A DNA stretch of 64,000 nucleotides from Clavelina lepadiformis (lineage: Eukaryota > Chordata > Ascidiacea > Aplousobranchia > Clavelinidae). The stretch is from NCBI RefSeq assembly GCF_947623445.1, contig NC_135245.1, positions 1,371,501 to 1,435,500 on the forward strand, in the 5' to 3' direction. The notes under the pieces are model-generated. The model was not told where the DNA came from and did not search any database. It worked only from the letters and a program-made list of their open reading frames with translations. The stretch's first letter is position 1. Each line of letters opens with the position of its first letter. Both the position numbers and the translations under genes were made by a program. Shown piece after piece: positions 11,721 to 24,509 of this stretch.

Positions 11721-12761
11721 CTATTCAGGGACAGGATATACGGGTGGGTTTCGTTCCTTGAAACAATAAATGAACCCAGCGATCAAAAAAGAAAAAGCGA
11801 AGTTGATCCACCCCAAGTAGAAGGAATAACCGAAACTGACGGAGAAAGACAAGTGGTATTTGGTGGAAAAAACGATCATTGCGATGAACATAAAGACACC
11901 TGAAAAAAGTATACAGTATACACCAGTCAATAATATACTTACATGCAATTGTAACTTAAATATACTTAAATAATTAAATATAAATATTATTAGTTTTACA
12001 AAGTGAGCGTTTTATCGTAAGTAGACCACGCGTAGCCTGTTGTTAAAGATAGGCGCTTAGGTGAGGAGAATGGGTATGCAAAAAGTTGACTTTAGCTGTT
12101 TAAGGTTATATTTGGGTGTGATCTACTGTGATCTATACATTAGAAGGTGAATTTAAGTTAGGTTTAGGTTACTATGTTATAACATTTGAATTAGGTTAAC
12201 AAGAAACTGTGAAAAATAACTTCGAACGTACGATTTTTTCCGGTGAAACAGTGGCAGCCTAAGCTATATGTTAACTCGAAACTTCTGCAAATGGGTGACT
12301 GCTATTGGAAATGACCTTTTATAGGTGATGTAAAGTAGGTCACTAAGTAGTCACTATGTAGGTATGTCGTCACAAATAAATTTAAGAGTTTGCGTCAAAA
12401 ATCAAATTTAAAATCACGAGTTTAAGAATGGGCTACCTGCTGACATCATAACGGACGATGTGTTTCTGCGGTGGTTACCGGACTGGTTCTTAAATGCCAT
12501 GAGAGTGAGGGCCAAGGCTGTGCATTGGAATATCATGGACATTATACTAAAGGCTCGGACAGCGTCGACATAAGCTGCTTCTTTGAGCCCCAGGTCCCAG
12601 AATGAGCGACATATATTACTGAGACAAAGTTGCCACAGACCAATTGAAGAGTTGTCGTAAGAGGAATGCGCCCAAGCTGCTGTTGCTTGGGAAACGATAG
12701 CTAGGATGAGGGAAACGGAAATCAGAACAACTGTTACTTGAAGCTGTTGGGTCGGATTCAT
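11721..12761 (-). CDS. Claudin/PMP22-like four-pass membrane protein (5), two exons
   Basis: Exon 1 is 12761-12437 and exon 2 is 11899-11721; the phase-1 intron is the longest of the family (537 bp) because it contains a dispersed repeat (12019-12258). The product is about 167 residues. Trp30, GLW at 41-43, Cys46, Cys51 and the CRSFWDLGLKEA stretch parallel gene 4 (CRSFSTIGIKEP). DAVRAF opens TM2 and GYSFYLGW precedes TM4. The C-terminus is short and ends in PPVYPVPE, which is not an obvious PDZ ligand. Genes 4 and 5 are adjacent on the same strand and look like a tandem duplicate pair. Confidence 0.87.
12019..12258 (+). repeat. Dispersed repeat, copy 2, inside intron of claudin-like gene 5
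   Basis: Matches 8611-8838 over about 230 bp with small insertions. It lies in the only long intron of the family, so its insertion explains part of that length. Confidence 0.7.
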
Positions 12762-14416
12762 TTCAAACGCAGTGCTTTGATATTAATTTAAGAAATTCCG
12801 TGTCCTACACAACCTATAGGAAATTAAATAAATCAACTTTTCACCCAAACTTTACCTGGTTTAAATGCTCTTTGATTTATTTTAAAAAAGCACTAAATAA
12901 TAAGAGTAAATAAACATATAACGTGAACTTTAAATCCCCTTTACTGCATAAGCACAAAACTAACTTGGCTCAATTGAAGAATGAACGTAGCTTTACACCT
13001 CATCTGGTTTTATGCTGACATTTTTTCTTGACGTTTTAAAGTACTTTACTATCCGTAACCGGTATACAGCAAAGTTGTTTGAAGTTAATATTTAACCGAA
13101 TATGCAGGATGTATTTACGCCAGGCTAATTAAAGCTTGTTTGTATAGCCAGCTTGCGTATAACAAAAACGGATAATAGTTTATTTCAGGTCGCAATTAAA
13201 ACATTTGGAAATTGTTGTTAAAAATTATCAAAAAATAAAATATAGGCCTATGTGTTTTATCAGCTTGTCTGCCTCAGATTAAGTGATTATAGGCTATTAG
13301 CATACAGTATAACAGCCTATTCCAAGTATATAGATAAACAAAATGTTTGTGTCTTCAGCTAAGGGAACAAGATATCATAACATAAGGACTTTTACAAACT
13401 ATTCTTGTATAACTTTGTGTACTAGCATCAGAAAACTGCCATGATGCAAATCTTTCGGGTTTCTGAAAGCAAAGACAATCGCAAAAGGCAAGACTTTGGC
13501 TTATAATAACCATCGCTCTCCAAACTTCCTTCTTCCAGAAGAAGATTTTATTTTGTAATGGTGTTCGTGTGTGTGTGTGCCTGATGGTACTCACCGCCAA
13601 TGCATAGGCGAATGAGTGGGTCAATAAGAATTATCGGTACTAAAGTCTCTGACAAACTTACCCTATTCAGATAGAATGTCAAATATTTGGCATCTAGCCT
13701 ACACTGTTGTTACAGACTTTACGTAAACCAGTCGATTCAGAGAAGGTTCTAAGACCTATCTATAATCTATGTACAACCTAGTGTGGAGTCGATGTGATTA
13801 CATCAGTAATGTTTAAGACATCCAGTGTGAGAAGCATCTCCACTGGAAGAACTACTTTGAGTTACATGATTTGGGTTTATACTTAGATGGTTTCTGTATT
13901 CAACTGAAAAAGTGCAACATGTGAAAAAATGCGATACCAAAATGCTCAATAACCAATCTTAGAGACATAAAAGCTTTCAACGCTGGTATACTTACAAGCA
14001 ATACCTTAACAAATGTATACGATTGATTGAAACTGTCAATTCAAAATTGATTGACATGCATTGAGGGTTGATCCCATTTCTTGAAACACTATAACTAGCG
14101 TTAACGAAACGCAGTCATTTGCTATAGCGGTAAAATGAAATTCGAAACCTTTGACTGCGCGTTGAATATCGATTACTCTGGTCTGCATGAAAATTTTATT
14201 CTGTATGATGCCAACGTTTTCTAGCTAATTTTGGTGCGCTGATTTAAAAAATGCCATCCTTTTTGGCCTGTCACATCAGGTTTTAAAGTTACGGTCGAAA
14301 AACCGCATAATTTTTCGCTTTTACGTTTTACTACCCACTTTTTTGTCAAAAGGATATAATTTGTCAAGATAAATTTTGTTATCACAACGAGCTACGTATG
14401 TGCATCAAAGCTACGT
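12762..14416. other. 1.65 kb intergenic stretch, nothing recognised
   Basis: AT-rich sequence with one minus-strand open frame (13355-13624) that has no recognisable domain or splice context. No repeat with a partner in the window was found. Confidence 0.4.
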
Positions 14417-15865
14417 ATGTGGTACCAGAAAAAACTCAAGAGCCTTCCCTTTGGCGTCCCTATACGGTATGTAGGGAGCAAAAAAACTATCGAAATGACT
14501 GTTATTTTTGTATGGTGTATTAAAGGGTTTAACAGAAGAAACAAATCCAATATCAAGTACCCTAATTTAAAGTCAGCATTGAGGTCTGTACCACATTGTG
14601 ATAAAATTCCTGTGCCGAATCCTCTAACAGAGATGCAAAGCTCCTCAGAATCTGAAAGAAGTGCAGGTGATGGAGAGCACTATCAGGAAGGAATAAACGA
14701 TGACTCTCCAGAGCTGTGTTCACAAACTCAGCTGAATGATCTCACAAGAGAGTTATATCTTTCAAAAGTATGTGCACAACTTCTAGTGTCAAGATTAAAG
14801 AAAAAGAATCTTCTAGAAAAGGGTACAAGTTTTGCGTGGTACCGCCACAGAGAGAAAAAATTTACAGAATTTTTTAGTAAAGAAAATACTCTGGTTTATT
14901 GGAAGAATGTTCAGGGTTTAGTTGAAACATTTGGGATATCATATTCAGCAGAATATTGGAGACTGTTCATAGATTCTTGGAAGACGAGCATGAAAGCTGT
15001 GTTGTGGTACAATGGGCAAACTGTGCCATCAGTACCTGTTGCACATTCTACTGATATGCCAGAAACGTATGAAAACACAGAAACTCTTTTGCAAATGATA
15101 AAGTACCAAGAGCATAACTGGTTGATATGTGGTGATTTAAAAGTTGTAGCTCTCATACTATACTACACTAAATTTCCCTGTTTTCTTTATCTCTGGGACA
15201 GTAGGGCGGATACTTCCCACTTTACTCGGAAATAGTGGCCAGCAAGAGATGAGTTTCTGCCAGGATCTAAGAATGTAAAGGCACATCCTCTTGTTGCTCC
15301 AGCAAAAGTTTTTTTACCGCCCTTGCACATCAAGTTTGAGTGCATGAAAAACTTTGTGAAAGATATGGACAAATACGGAGAAGGATTTAGGTACCTGCAA
15401 GAAAAGTTTTCGTCTTTATCCGAAGCTAAGCTGCAAGCAGGTATTTTCACTGGACCTCAAATCAGAGAACTGTTGAAGGATGAAGATTTCGAAAAAAAAG
15501 TCTATAACGGAATTGCAAGCCTGGAAGGGGTTAAAAGCTTTTATCCAGCAGTTCCATGGAAATAACAGAGCCTCCAATTACAAACAGCTTGTTACAGATA
15601 TGCTCGATGCCTTTCAAAAACTTGGGGTAGGATGAGCATCAAAATGCACTTTTTACCCTCCCACCTAGACTACTTCCCAAATAACTGTGGGACGTTTAGT
15701 GAGGAACAAGGTGAACGTTTTCACCGCGCGAAAATGGTGATAGAGGAACGCTATCAGGGTAAGTGGAATGTCAGCATGATTGCTGACTACTGCTGGTGTC
15801 TTAAAAGAGAAGACTCTACTAAATATGTGAGAAAATCAGGTAGACACGCATTTTCAATAAAATAG
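14417..15865 (+). mobile_element. Decayed transposon-like ORF of unassigned family
   Basis: Three successive open segments (14417-15235, 15323-15565 and 15632-15865) read as one protein of a repetitive family I recall from several invertebrate genomes. Landmarks in order are YPNLKSALR, ELNDLTRELYLSK-like text, HNWLICGDLKVV, HIKFECMKNFVK, IFTGPQIRELLKD, MSIKMHFLPSHLDYFP, EEQGERFH and ADYCWCLKRE. The copy looks broken, with a few frame interruptions. I cannot name the superfamily; a DNA transposon is the most likely class. A second, older fragment of the same family lies near 41.3 kb. Confidence 0.6.
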
Positions 15866-17223
15866 ATACCGAGGTAGTGAACCGCTGTGCTTTCAATAAT
15901 AATCATTTTACTGGATTGCATGGCTATTGCTGTCATATTTCAAAAATCTTTATTGTTTTATCATAAGAAGACAAAGATGTGTAACAATTCTGTGCAAACT
16001 GTGAATTTTTTCGAGTCAAGCTTGTTGTACACCTTACGTTATTTGCGATTATTCACCAAAAACGCTATATCACGTGTAACAGTTATCTCAAAAACCTGAT
16101 GTGCTAGAATAAAAAGGACCACAGATTCGGAATCAGCGCCCCAAAATTAGCTATGTTTGCATGTTTTTAGTGAAAAAAAAATTTTGAAGTTGAAAAATGC
16201 AGGCCAGTGTTATCGATTGAACAATAAATTATTACGTCACTTATACTTTCTCTTATATTTCCATATAGTTGTTGGTTGATTAATTCCTTTACACACCGCA
16301 CGTTTTCGTTTGAGCAATGGTAGGAATGAAATCTTGCTTAAAGAATGTATTTACGTTGGCAGGGCAACCACTATTAGCATAAGATAAAAACAACTTGATT
16401 ATAAGTTGAAATTTAATTAAATAAAAATATTTTCGTGGCTGCGGTTACGGAAAACTAAACTAGCCCACCTAAATTGGTCGAAGCAATAAAAATGATAAAA
16501 TGCAATAAGAATATATCGCCCAAAAGGTTAACGTACGAGTAAACCCGAAAGTGAAGATTGGGATTGTGCAAACACTTAAAAACGGTCATGCCACTACCGA
16601 TCATTCGATTACGTCATAATCGTAAATCGTAATCATTACGAGCAGGTTTCGATTCATCCCTGCTTCAAACAAAACGTTAGGTAATTAAAGTCGGCAATTT
16701 AATACAATATAGTTGTAGTAAGAAAAAGCACACGAAGCTAGTAATATGGCTGCCGTGGGTTGAAATTAAACGCGCATTCCAGTTTTTGCAATTTATTTTG
16801 TGAAAGAAACAGACGATTGCCTTTGATTTTGACTCATGTATTAGTTTACAAGTACGATTTTGGTTATATAAATCTTACATTATACCATTATTTGTCAACA
16901 ATTAATAAAATTGTTTAGATGCCAACACGTGTCTTGATTGAAGCGCCAAGTAGGTAACAGATATTAACAGCAATACGAAATCAAGGCCACTCAGTACACA
17001 CTAGATTCTGTTAAAAGTTTCGAAGTCACGTAATTGTATTCGACGCCAATACTTTTTATTTTTACGTTAGAAAAAAATCTTCATCATTCGGAAAATCAAT
17101 CTTGTGCACCTTATAATCAAAAATTGTTGGCAATAATCACAAAAATTTATTGAGCGCATCTATTGCTGAAACTCCAGATTAAAAATTAAAGCAAAAGATA
17201 TGTCGACACCTGCATTTTCATTC
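15866..17223. other. 1.36 kb intergenic stretch
   Basis: No gene seen. TTTATT at 17146-17151 (AATAAA on the minus strand) lies about 75 bases beyond the stop of claudin-like gene 6 and is its probable poly(A) signal. The open frame at 15887-16099 is low-complexity and not convincing. Confidence 0.4.
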
Positions 17224-17897
17224 TTATCTATGGAGGCAACCTACGACTATAGACACTAAACCATTTGCGACGGCTGACACCCATCCCAGAACATACGAGT
17301 AGCCGTAAGAAGAAAGCCTGGCCTTCCCGGTGAATACAGCCATTGCTATGACCATGAACAAACCTGCAAAAACAATCAATTTTGCATTTCAAGTTAAAAG
17401 TATTCCTCCATTTTTTCCACATAGACGTAGAAGTACTGTATATGAATTACAATTAATTCTTCTGTAGATAATTTATTTAGTTTGGTTTTATGCTTATATT
17501 AAACTTATCCGTTATTACAAAGTATGTTAAGTTATCAAAACAAGAGGTTCTATAAACAGTGTCTATATATCAACATTTTACCTGCCATTGAAAGAAAACT
17601 GGTGCACATCTTAGGGTGATACTTTGGGTCCTTAAAAGCGTAGCCAATTGCGAAGAGGGCCAGAGCTTGGCTTATAATGGCCAGTATGCTCATCGCCCTA
17701 ACAGCTTCAAAGAAAGGAGGGGCGTCTGTGATGGCGAAACATCTACCGTTGGCACAAGATTGCCATAAACCCAACGACGTCTCGCCAACGCCAGAACCAC
17801 TTACAACCCAAGATGACGTTGCTTCGCTTACGATTGTCAAGATTAAGACAGTCAATGTCAGAATGATTTCCACCGAAAGGGCTACTTTGAGTTGCAT
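17224..17897 (-). CDS. Claudin/PMP22-like four-pass membrane protein (6), two exons
   Basis: Exon 1 is 17897-17582. Exon 2 is 17363-17224; it is only 45 codons plus stop, in a different frame from the longer open frame overlapping it. The phase-1 intron is 218 bp, and the correct frame is fixed by the splice and by the conserved GYSYVLGW motif. The product is about 151 residues, the shortest of the family. Trp30, GLW at 43-45, Cys48 and Cys53 form the claudin signature; EAVRAM opens TM2. It ends shortly after TM4 (GCLHR), so there is almost no cytoplasmic tail. Confidence 0.86.
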
Positions 17898-18277
17898 GTT
17901 ATCTATTTACTTTTTAACACTCGTTTTTCTTAGATCTGAAAAATTGAAGAACGTCTTGAAAAACCAGTTTTTATTGCGTTGATTGCTCAGGATAGTGCGT
18001 ATTTTTCCGCGTTATAACTGCCTTCAAGGTTGAAACTCTCTTAGATATGCGTTTTATGAAACGTATTTTTAAATTCAAGCAGCTTATTACAGCTTAATCA
18101 AACAATCTAAACTTAATCAGCGCCCTTTCGTTTACTTTATAACTTGGAATCCTGTTAAAATGATGATCGCCCATAATACTTTAGCCTCGTGGGAGAGCTC
18201 TTGCAAACATCCAGTACATTATGACTATGCTTTGATTTACGAAGTTACTATAAACCCGCAGTTCCTCCACGTCTTTT

Positions 18278-18680
18278 TTTCTTCCCACCACCACCCGCTT
18301 CACGCAACAAAACATCTAGTAGGCAAATGAAGTAAATATTTGCGACCACATCCGAGCTCAGTTAACGGTTTTTGGTACGTGATAGCAAACAAGTTCTTTT
18401 GGACTTAAAAAATTATGGCTGCAACGATGTAGGCTTTAAATCATCGACATATGCTACTATTGCAAACATTAGGGAATCCAATGTGGTCGCAGGGATCATT
18501 GCTTTGGTTTGAATTATAGTTTAGACAAAGAATGAAAAACGAAAGACAAACCTCCTTATATTGATTATATCTTGGCTGTGGTTACTATACGTCACCCATT
18601 GTTTGAGGTACATTATACTGATAGCGGATTTACTGCTGTAATGCTCATTAAAACGAGATAAGACGATTACAGAAGATAAC
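18278..18680 (+). repeat. Tandem duplication, left unit
   Basis: Begins with a CCACCACCCGCTTCAC block and ends near CGATTACAGAAG. It matches 18801-19345 closely along its length, for example GCTCAGTTAACGGTTTTTGG, GTTCTTTTGGACTT and GTCGCAGGGATCATTG. Confidence 0.8.
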
Positions 18681-18800
18681 CTAACGCTTATACGATGCGT
18701 ACCCTGGGTCTTAAAATGTAGTTTATTGATTCTGTTTGAATCTTTTTACAAATTGTCAGTGGTCGAAGGGGGCGTATAATAATGGCAAAACAAATAACCT

Positions 18801-19345
18801 TTTCTTCCAACCACCACCCGCTTCACACAACAAACCATCTTGTAGGCAAATGAAGCAAATATTTGCGACCATGTCCGCGCTCAGTTAACGGTTTTTGGAA
18901 CATGATAGCAAGCAAGTTCTTTTGGACTTGAAAAATTATGGCTACAACGATATAGGCTTTAAATCATCAACATGTGCTACTATTGCAAACATTAGGAAAA
19001 CCAATGCGGTCGCAGGGATCATTGCCTTGGTTTAAATTATAGTTTAGACAAAAGATGAAAAAGAAAGACAAACCGCCTTACCTTGATGCTGTGGCGAGCG
19101 TTGATTCACCGAGTGTAGAATGTAATCTTAATTGCTTTGGCAAAGCCAAGCGATCAATTAACTTGTTTGTTCGCGTTGATGTTGTTTGTTAATGTTATTC
19201 TAGTTAGTAAAGATACACCGTTACCTCACTACTCTTTTCTGTAGTTACTTAACGTCACCCACTGTTTACGGCGCTTTATAGTGATGGCAGATTTACTGTC
19301 GTGATACTCCTTAAGACAACAATGCAATTACGAAGGGTATCCAAT
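18801..19345 (+). repeat. Tandem duplication, right unit with about 140-bp extra segment
   Basis: Copy of 18278-18680 displaced by about 520 bp. Homology pauses around 19085-19225, where an additional segment of about 140 bp lies, then resumes at the CGTCACCCA block. Confidence 0.75.
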
Positions 19346-20759
19346 ATTATGTAAAGTATTATCATCGTCAACAAATTCAAATTTTTGCAATTGTCTCCCT
19401 TGTGAAGTGGAAATATCCCTGCAGAGATGTTTGAACTCAAGGGTCCAAAATCATCAATTAATCTTATTAATTGATTAATCGGCTCGTCAAAAATTTTCAG
19501 TTTCAGCACACACGAGGGCGTTTTGGCAGATAGCTATGCATGCCAAACTAATAAGGAAAGTAAGCTATTTTTACAAAATCTCAAAATATGTGGGTTATTA
19601 AATTGGTGACGTTTTATATTTTTTGTTACTTTTTGGTTAACCTATAACTTGTAGAGACTGTCCGTTTCACCACGAATAGCTCATTGTTGACAAGACATCA
19701 AGTAAAACATGAAACACTGAAACTGATAATCATGTGCTTCGCCATCTAAGTTGGAAGTGTAATATGTCATTCTAGATTCTATATAAAATTATTTAACCCA
19801 GTTTAAGTGGGGCAACTCTAAGTTGTTTAGCTGAACCAAACGACTTTATTATAAATCGATCCTTGTTCTCGGCTGTGAGTCACCACAGCATTTGCTGCAT
19901 ATTTTCATTGCACCCTCAAATTGACAAGAACATTAAAGTCACTATCCAAGGATCTTCGAATCGAATGCAGCCAATGAGTTTTTTAAAGATTATTATAATC
20001 CAAGATTAGATTAGGCCGATTCTGTTTCCCACTACTATTATTATTAATAGCCGTTAGTAGGTGAATGTGAAAGCGAAATATACAAAAATGCGCTTTTGCG
20101 TTCAGCGGATTATAAAAAATCACTTGAGAACACTGCTGCTTTTTTCCTTTTGTTTGGTGTTTTGCTGCTCGTCAACCTGTGTTTTAATCTGGGCTAGCTG
20201 TCAGTTAAGGACTTTGTAAGGTAGCCTAGGCTTGATAGGTAATGTGCTTGCCATTTTGCACATAAAGTACAGACTCGAAGCCAAGATTTTAAAGTATGGA
20301 TAGATACTGTATCCTGTATAGCTTGTACCATGCAATGACGGTATCTCGCTTTAGGCTAATATCAGTTTCATCGTTGCTGGTCAATTGGCCAGCAATTAAT
20401 AATCAGTACAGTATACGGTATAGATCAATATATAGCCTAATTACTGAATTAATACACCTGCCCTTACTTTGCCAGTCTGCAGGTGCCAGGCAGTAAAACA
20501 ATTAAGTTAAGACGTAAAGTCCCGTCAGTAGAAGAAAGTGTGCACACGCACCAGGTTGGAAAGTTAGCTGTTTTAGTTAAGAAATCCTTCGTACAATAAA
20601 GATGAAACAATACTACAATTGCCATTGTGCGTGCAATTAACTTGTATCCCCGTGCAAAAGGCATCCTAGGCTGTCCTAGCAAACTTTCCAACCTGGCGCA
20701 CACACACATGAGACTCATTAATTTGCCAAACTTGTTCACATTCATGCCTGTTCATAACG

Positions 20760-21700
20760 AACAAGCAAGGTAATTTTTACAAAATCTGATTACTTGTTTG
20801 GCTAATTTATAAAAGAAAAATAAAGAAGCAAGGCTAGGAAGCATTTCATGCGATGTGTACGCCGAAAGTCAGTTTGGTGAAAATTACAAATACCCCAAGG
20901 CCCGAAGACGTCATGCCAACTGCGATTTCTAAAAAAAAACCCAAGTCAGTGCTCAATGTGCTCTTTTTGGTCTAGCAAAGTGAATTTGCAGTCATCAGGT
21001 TGCACCAAGACGTGGATTGGTTTCGTGTCACGCCAAGGCCAAACGGAGTTTATGTCACTTAACCCTTGCTCACGCCAAAAGTCTGGTGTAACTCATGTGG
21101 AATGCACCATGGAAATACATCGCAATTTTACTTCTGCACCTTCCGAGATCTTGGCGATCCTTATACTCTGCAGTCTGGCCCATAGTGGAAAGTGTGGCAC
21201 CTGTACGCATGAGATTCATTAACGCGTACGTCAAGCTTTCTATCTTCATGGTGATTTATGGTATACGATATAAACAAAGAAAAACTGGGTAATTAAACGC
21301 ATAACCACACGACAACACAAATAGCACAACTTCAGGGTGCATTTCGTGTGATGTGCAGAACGAAAATCTGTTTGGCATACATTACTAATATGTACGTTAT
21401 GCCAACTATGAATTTAAAAAAAAGTTGCAGTCTTTTTCGTTTAAACAAGAGAAAAATGAAGGCAAAGTGAGTTTGCAAATTTTCCATTGTTTCAATGTGT
21501 TTACACCAAGACCGGTACCTGCTTCGTGCAATGTCAAGGTCAAATTTACGCCGCTTGACTGAAGGTTAGGTCGAAGATCTTCGGTGTAACTGACATGGAA
21601 TGCACCCTGAGTACAACTGGAAATAGACTTCGCTTTGCATTTTTACAAGCCAAGCACTTTTAGCCTAGATCTGTTTTGCCACCGAGCCAATTATGTGGCA
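20760..21700 (+). repeat. Diverged tandem repeat, two units of about 0.5 kb
   Basis: Unit 1 (about 20760-21290) and unit 2 (about 21300-21660) share spaced blocks in the same order. These are GCATTTC-TG-GATGTG, a run of A with GTCATGCCAACT or GTTATGCCAACT, a GTGTAACTCATGTGGAATGCACC-like block, and CATGAGATTCATTAA (the last also just before unit 1). Divergence is high, so boundaries are approximate. Confidence 0.5.
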
Positions 21701-24509
21701 GCTTTGCAGTCTTGCTCATCTACAGACTAGACTAGAAAGCATGGAATTTTTTCACAAGATCTCGAGGGTGTAGGATGATCAAAATCGGAGTGGGAAATAA
21801 AATGGTGTACCAGGTGCATTTTCCAGTCTGCAATGAAGGTGAGGCAACTTAGGTTAAATGAAAAACTTGCGGGCCGGGCAAATGTAATCTTCCTAAAACA
21901 GAAGACATTGTACTTTTTTTGTTTAAAATCTGAAAGAAAAACAGAAAAGCAATTTTTTCCACTGAAGTTCAGGTTTGAGTGGAGCAAGCACAGTCTTGAA
22001 AAACCTTGATGGGGCAGTTGCCATGCTTTCCAGTATGATCTACAGATTCAGCTTTCAAGAAAACCCTAATTTACAAAATTATGGAAAGTGAAAAACTACT
22101 ACATTATATATATTGTGTATAACTTTGAATTATTTTACTGCAGTGATCTTTGTGAAGAGCGAGTAATCTGTATATGTATACACACAATTGGTGATATTTT
22201 ATGTAATTTCACATTGAAAAATATTTGGTTTTCGTTTACTTTTGCACTCTTAATCTGGATCAAATATTAAGGATTTGTTACATCACAAGTACTTTCCATT
22301 TAGACCTTTACTTGAAAGTGCAAAGGTAATTAATTAATGTGTACACTTACGCAGAAAGCTGTGTTTAGGCAAGATACAACTATGTTTATAAGCCTGTTTG
22401 TGTATCTTGTAGTAAAACTAGTCCATTTTGTAGCCGGTAGTGATATAACATATGAACATAGTTGAATGTGGACAGAGTGGAATCTTGGCTTCTTTCAACA
22501 ACACCAAATGGGCTGCAGCCCTGTTAGAAAGTTTGATATCTGATAGCAATGCAGAAATTTAACTGTTCGCTAAACTTTGCTTGCCCACTTGACTTGGAAG
22601 ACAGTGAACTATATATATTATATATAACTATATATAATAATAGTTGTGTGCTATCAAAGTTATAGTTTATGTTGTGAACAAGGCAAAGGTATTGCCGCGT
22701 TTGAAACATTTTTGTTATGTATTATGTTACTCCACAGTACCAGTATGCAGTATGTTAAGTGGTAGTTGCCCCAAACTGGTTGTGTCATTTGCTGTAGGTG
22801 ATGGTGGCAATATGCCCCAAATGGTATATATAGCAAACTATCGGAACAAGCTTTAGCTATTTTACTGCAGATATAACATGGTTTATTGCTTAACAAGGTG
22901 ATTTTATGATGAACTTGTGCACACAGGGTAGGTAGTTAGGTGAGTGGCATTTCATGTGAATAATGTAACTTGCGTTCACAAAGTTCTACCCCAGAGCTGC
23001 CAAGGTTTGCCGTAGCATGCATCTCATTTCACTGCACTCTGCATATTTATTATGGATTTTATTTCTTTATTGTTGTACGACATGCTCAGGAAAAGGTTTG
23101 TAAATTTTAAGTTCTTTATAATTTCTAGCTTAAATGCATTTTTTTATCTTATTTCTAGCTTAAATGCAAAATTTTCTTATATTTATCCGTAGGCTGTGTT
23201 TATGAAACATATATGAGCATGCAATGTGTAATTATGTACATTATTATATGGCACTCTAGCTCTTGACTGTTATCTATCATGTTATGAAATTTCTTTCATT
23301 TTCATGATAATCTCTTCATGTTAGGAATAGCAAGCAACAAGATGTATTTTTGCTGGATAACAATTATGATTTGGATGACATATTTAAACAATGGCTGAGT
23401 TTATTAAAGTTATTTAAATTTTCTAAAAACAAAGAACCCGCTATTTTGGATCATTTTCAGTGGGGAACTTAACAAGTGAAAGGCTGCAATCTGTAGTTCT
23501 TAGACCTATTTCAAAATTTATTAACTTTCAGATTTTTCTTTATTAAAGGAGAACTGAAGTCATTTTCAACTTATTTTCTAATTAAAAACTCCTCTTGTAA
23601 TTAATTAGTTAATCATCCATTACTGAAGACTTATTAAAATGACTGACCATCGTGCTCGCTACATTTGACGAAAGGAGTTTTCCAACAGCAGCTACTCATT
23701 AATCTGATATGCTCTTGAACCATGTTTGAAAACTAACCAACTAGGTGATGTCACATCGTCCGTTTTTTGTTTAGGTGATGTCACACGTAGTTTTTTGAAA
23801 ACGGATTTGTCAATAACACGAAAGAATAAAGAGAAATTTCGTTTACATTTTTGTAATCAGCAGATTTTTATCCATTTTTAGAAAATAAATTCAAAATGAC
23901 TTCACTTCCCCATCAATACTTACTGCATGGCATATCATCACATTAATGGTGTAATCTTGTTCATCCAAAAGCACAGGATATTCTTCAATTTTTTTGCATC
24001 ATTGGTTGAATATTTGACGCTGAAATTTTCCTTGTTCTGTTCCAAAGCACTTATGCATTCTGTCAGGTGTGACAGTGTGTCTTGGGGTTTGAGTTGTGCG
24101 AGTTAATACTTCAGTGGGAAAACAAGAAATTCTTCGTGACTTGTTTTTGTTGTCACTTGGCCAATTGAATGTTGAATGGCTCTTAGTGGTGATGGATGTA
24201 CCGAGAAATGTTGAGGGAAATATAAGCTACTTTGCTTGGATTTGCCTCCACACTTGAGTTGTCTCAGTTGTAAATCGTTAACATATCAACTTACTGCTAA
24301 GGGTTAGCAAACATGAATGAAGTGACGGCAAAGTCTTTTGCTTATTTGTGCAGCTAATTGTTTGTGTGTAACCAGCAGACTTTTCCATCACATGTTTAAT
24401 GGTTTGTGAACTGATTCGCTGCAACGTTTGTCAAGCTTCAACCCACACTGCAATAAGAGCATTTTCCCAAAGTTTTACTGTGCTTTTAATTTTTGTACTT
24501 TTTTATTAG

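Larger units (their letters stand above)
17898..24509. other. 6.6 kb repeat-rich interval 5' of the CDON/BOC-type exons
   Basis: Contains a tandem duplication (about 18278-19345) and a more diverged one (about 20760-21700), otherwise AT-rich DNA. The missing 5' exons of the CDON/BOC-type gene should lie here, but I could not recognise any Ig-domain exon. Open frames of 60-93 codons here lack domain signals. Confidence 0.4.
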
